Origin: an uncultured Beijerinckiaceae bacterium
GTDB lineage: Bacteria; Pseudomonadota; Alphaproteobacteria; Rhizobiales; Beijerinckiaceae
Assembly (NCBI GenBank): GCA_937873345.1
Contig: CALMRL010000557.1
Location: 1 to 13,195, forward strand
Reading direction: 5' to 3'
DNA length: 13,195 nt
In this document: in pieces, positions 12,672 to 13,195 of the stretch
How positions within the stretch are numbered: position 1 is the first letter of the stretch
How the letters are laid out: each line of letters starts with the position of its first letter
Made by a program: the position numbers and the translations under genes
Notes under the pieces: model-generated
Databases searched by the model: none
Told to the model about the DNA's origin: nothing
The model's input: only the letters and a program-made list of their open reading frames with translations

Positions 12672-13195
12672 CCCGTCCCTTTCCGGAAGAATCCTTCGAC
12701 CGTCATGTCGACATGCAGGCGTTGCGCCTGTCCATTCCCCGCCGCGGCCTGCGCCCCGACCGGCTTGACCTGCAGCTCGGACACATCGAGCAGCGGCGTC
12801 GCGGTTTCCACGGCGTAGAGCAGGTCGCGCAGTCCGCCATTGTCGATCGTGAAGCTGATCTGGATCGAGACGGCGCCTCCCGCCTCCTGCTCGGGCGTGC
12901 TGGTGAACTGCGCCTCCTCCAGATGGCCGAAGCTGGCCTCGACGAAGCGGCCGGCGCGTTCCTGCAGCTCGGCGCGCGCCAGGCTCGCGCTTGTGGCGGC
13001 CAGGAATAGCGCCGAGGCGTCCTGCGGCCGGGGGCGTCGGCTCTGCCGCTTGGCGACGTCGCGGACGATCTGCGCGGCGGTGGCGTCCTGCCGGACGGCG
13101 AATGCGCGCGCGGCGGCGGCCTCGCCCAGGTTGCCGATGGCCCGCGCCAGCAGCAGCAGCGGCAGGCCGCAGAACAGCGCCACCGCGCCGCGGCG
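12668..13195 (-). CDS. gspM: Type II secretion system GspM, subtype b-like (N-terminus outside window)
   Basis: Inner-membrane assembly-platform protein of the type II secretion system; family members help position the GspL/GspE cytoplasmic motor. The visible 175 codons start inside a transmembrane helix (VALFCGLPLLLLARAI). A helical segment with ALFLAATSASLARAELQERAG follows. The ferredoxin-like C-terminal domain begins QISFTIDNGGLRDLLYAVETATPLLDV, typical of the T2SSM_b family, and the protein closes with VDMTVEGFFRKG. A GTG at 13183 gives 171 residues, but it falls inside the membrane helix and the frame is open to the window edge. The true start therefore lies beyond 13195. The stop overlaps the next gene's ATG by four bases. 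Confidence 0.8.
   Translation of the reverse strand, partial: RRGAVALFCGLPLLLLARAIGNLGEAAAARAFAVRQDATAAQIVRDVAKRQSRRPRPQDASALFLAATSASLARAELQERAGRFVEASFGHLEEAQFTSTPEQEAGGAVSIQISFTIDNGGLRDLLYAVETATPLLDVSELQVKPVGAQAAAGNGQAQRLHVDMTVEGFFRKGTG

Noticed and set aside
11910..12818. 302-codon + strand open frame across the T2SS gene
   Set aside because: Antisense to the GspN-like gene and very Arg-rich; the - strand protein has a signal peptide and an ATGA coupling.
1..13195. CRISPR arrays, tRNA, rRNA, insertion sequences, phage integrase
   Set aside because: Read for spaced direct repeats, cloverleaf-like segments, transposase motifs and terminal inverted repeats; none convincing.

Overview
The window is GC-rich DNA (only short AT-rich patches) with dense coding, TTG/GTG start codons and alphaproteobacterial-looking proteins: an ErfK-type L,D-transpeptidase, Tat-exported Ferritin_2-like proteins, subtype-b type II secretion proteins, and giant glycosyltransferases with YPDV/GR-type N-terminal repeats. 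A Hyphomicrobiales member, perhaps Methylobacteriaceae or Beijerinckiaceae, is the best guess. That placement is a family impression, not a computed one.

Layout. The left two thirds (1-9614, + strand) is a surface-glycan region. It holds the C-terminal end of a large GT4-type glycosyltransferase cut by the window edge (3-1361), a 1300-residue protein with two GT-B domains (1428-5330), a periplasmic L,D-transpeptidase (5418-6266), a 423-bp stretch with no convincing gene (6267-6689), and a 974-residue GT-A plus GT-B fusion (6690-9614). A perfect 17-bp inverted repeat (9770-9810) separates this block from the convergent genes on the right. The right third (9870-13195, - strand) reads, in transcription order: a T2SS GspM-like gene running off the window, a GspN/GspC-like gene coupled to it by an ATGA overlap, a 356-bp AT-rich regulatory gap, a Tat-signal ferritin-like gene broken by one in-frame amber codon, and its intact tandem paralogue.

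How it fits together. The glycosyltransferases would act at the cytoplasmic face to build a complex polysaccharide; which one is not shown. The L,D-transpeptidase acts in the periplasm on peptidoglycan or attached proteins. The two ferritin-like proteins carry twin-arginine signals, so they would cross the inner membrane folded, and they lie downstream of T2SS genes on the same strand. T2SS exports folded, often Tat-translocated, cargo, so they are reasonable candidate substrates, though this is inference.

The most notable observation is reciprocal damage in the ferritin-like pair. The upstream copy keeps all expected metal-ligand residues but is interrupted by TAG at 11302-11304, where its paralogue has Tyr. 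The downstream copy is open but has lost two of the conserved metal-site positions (E to G, H to Q). I found no CRISPR array, tRNA, rRNA, insertion sequence or integrase.
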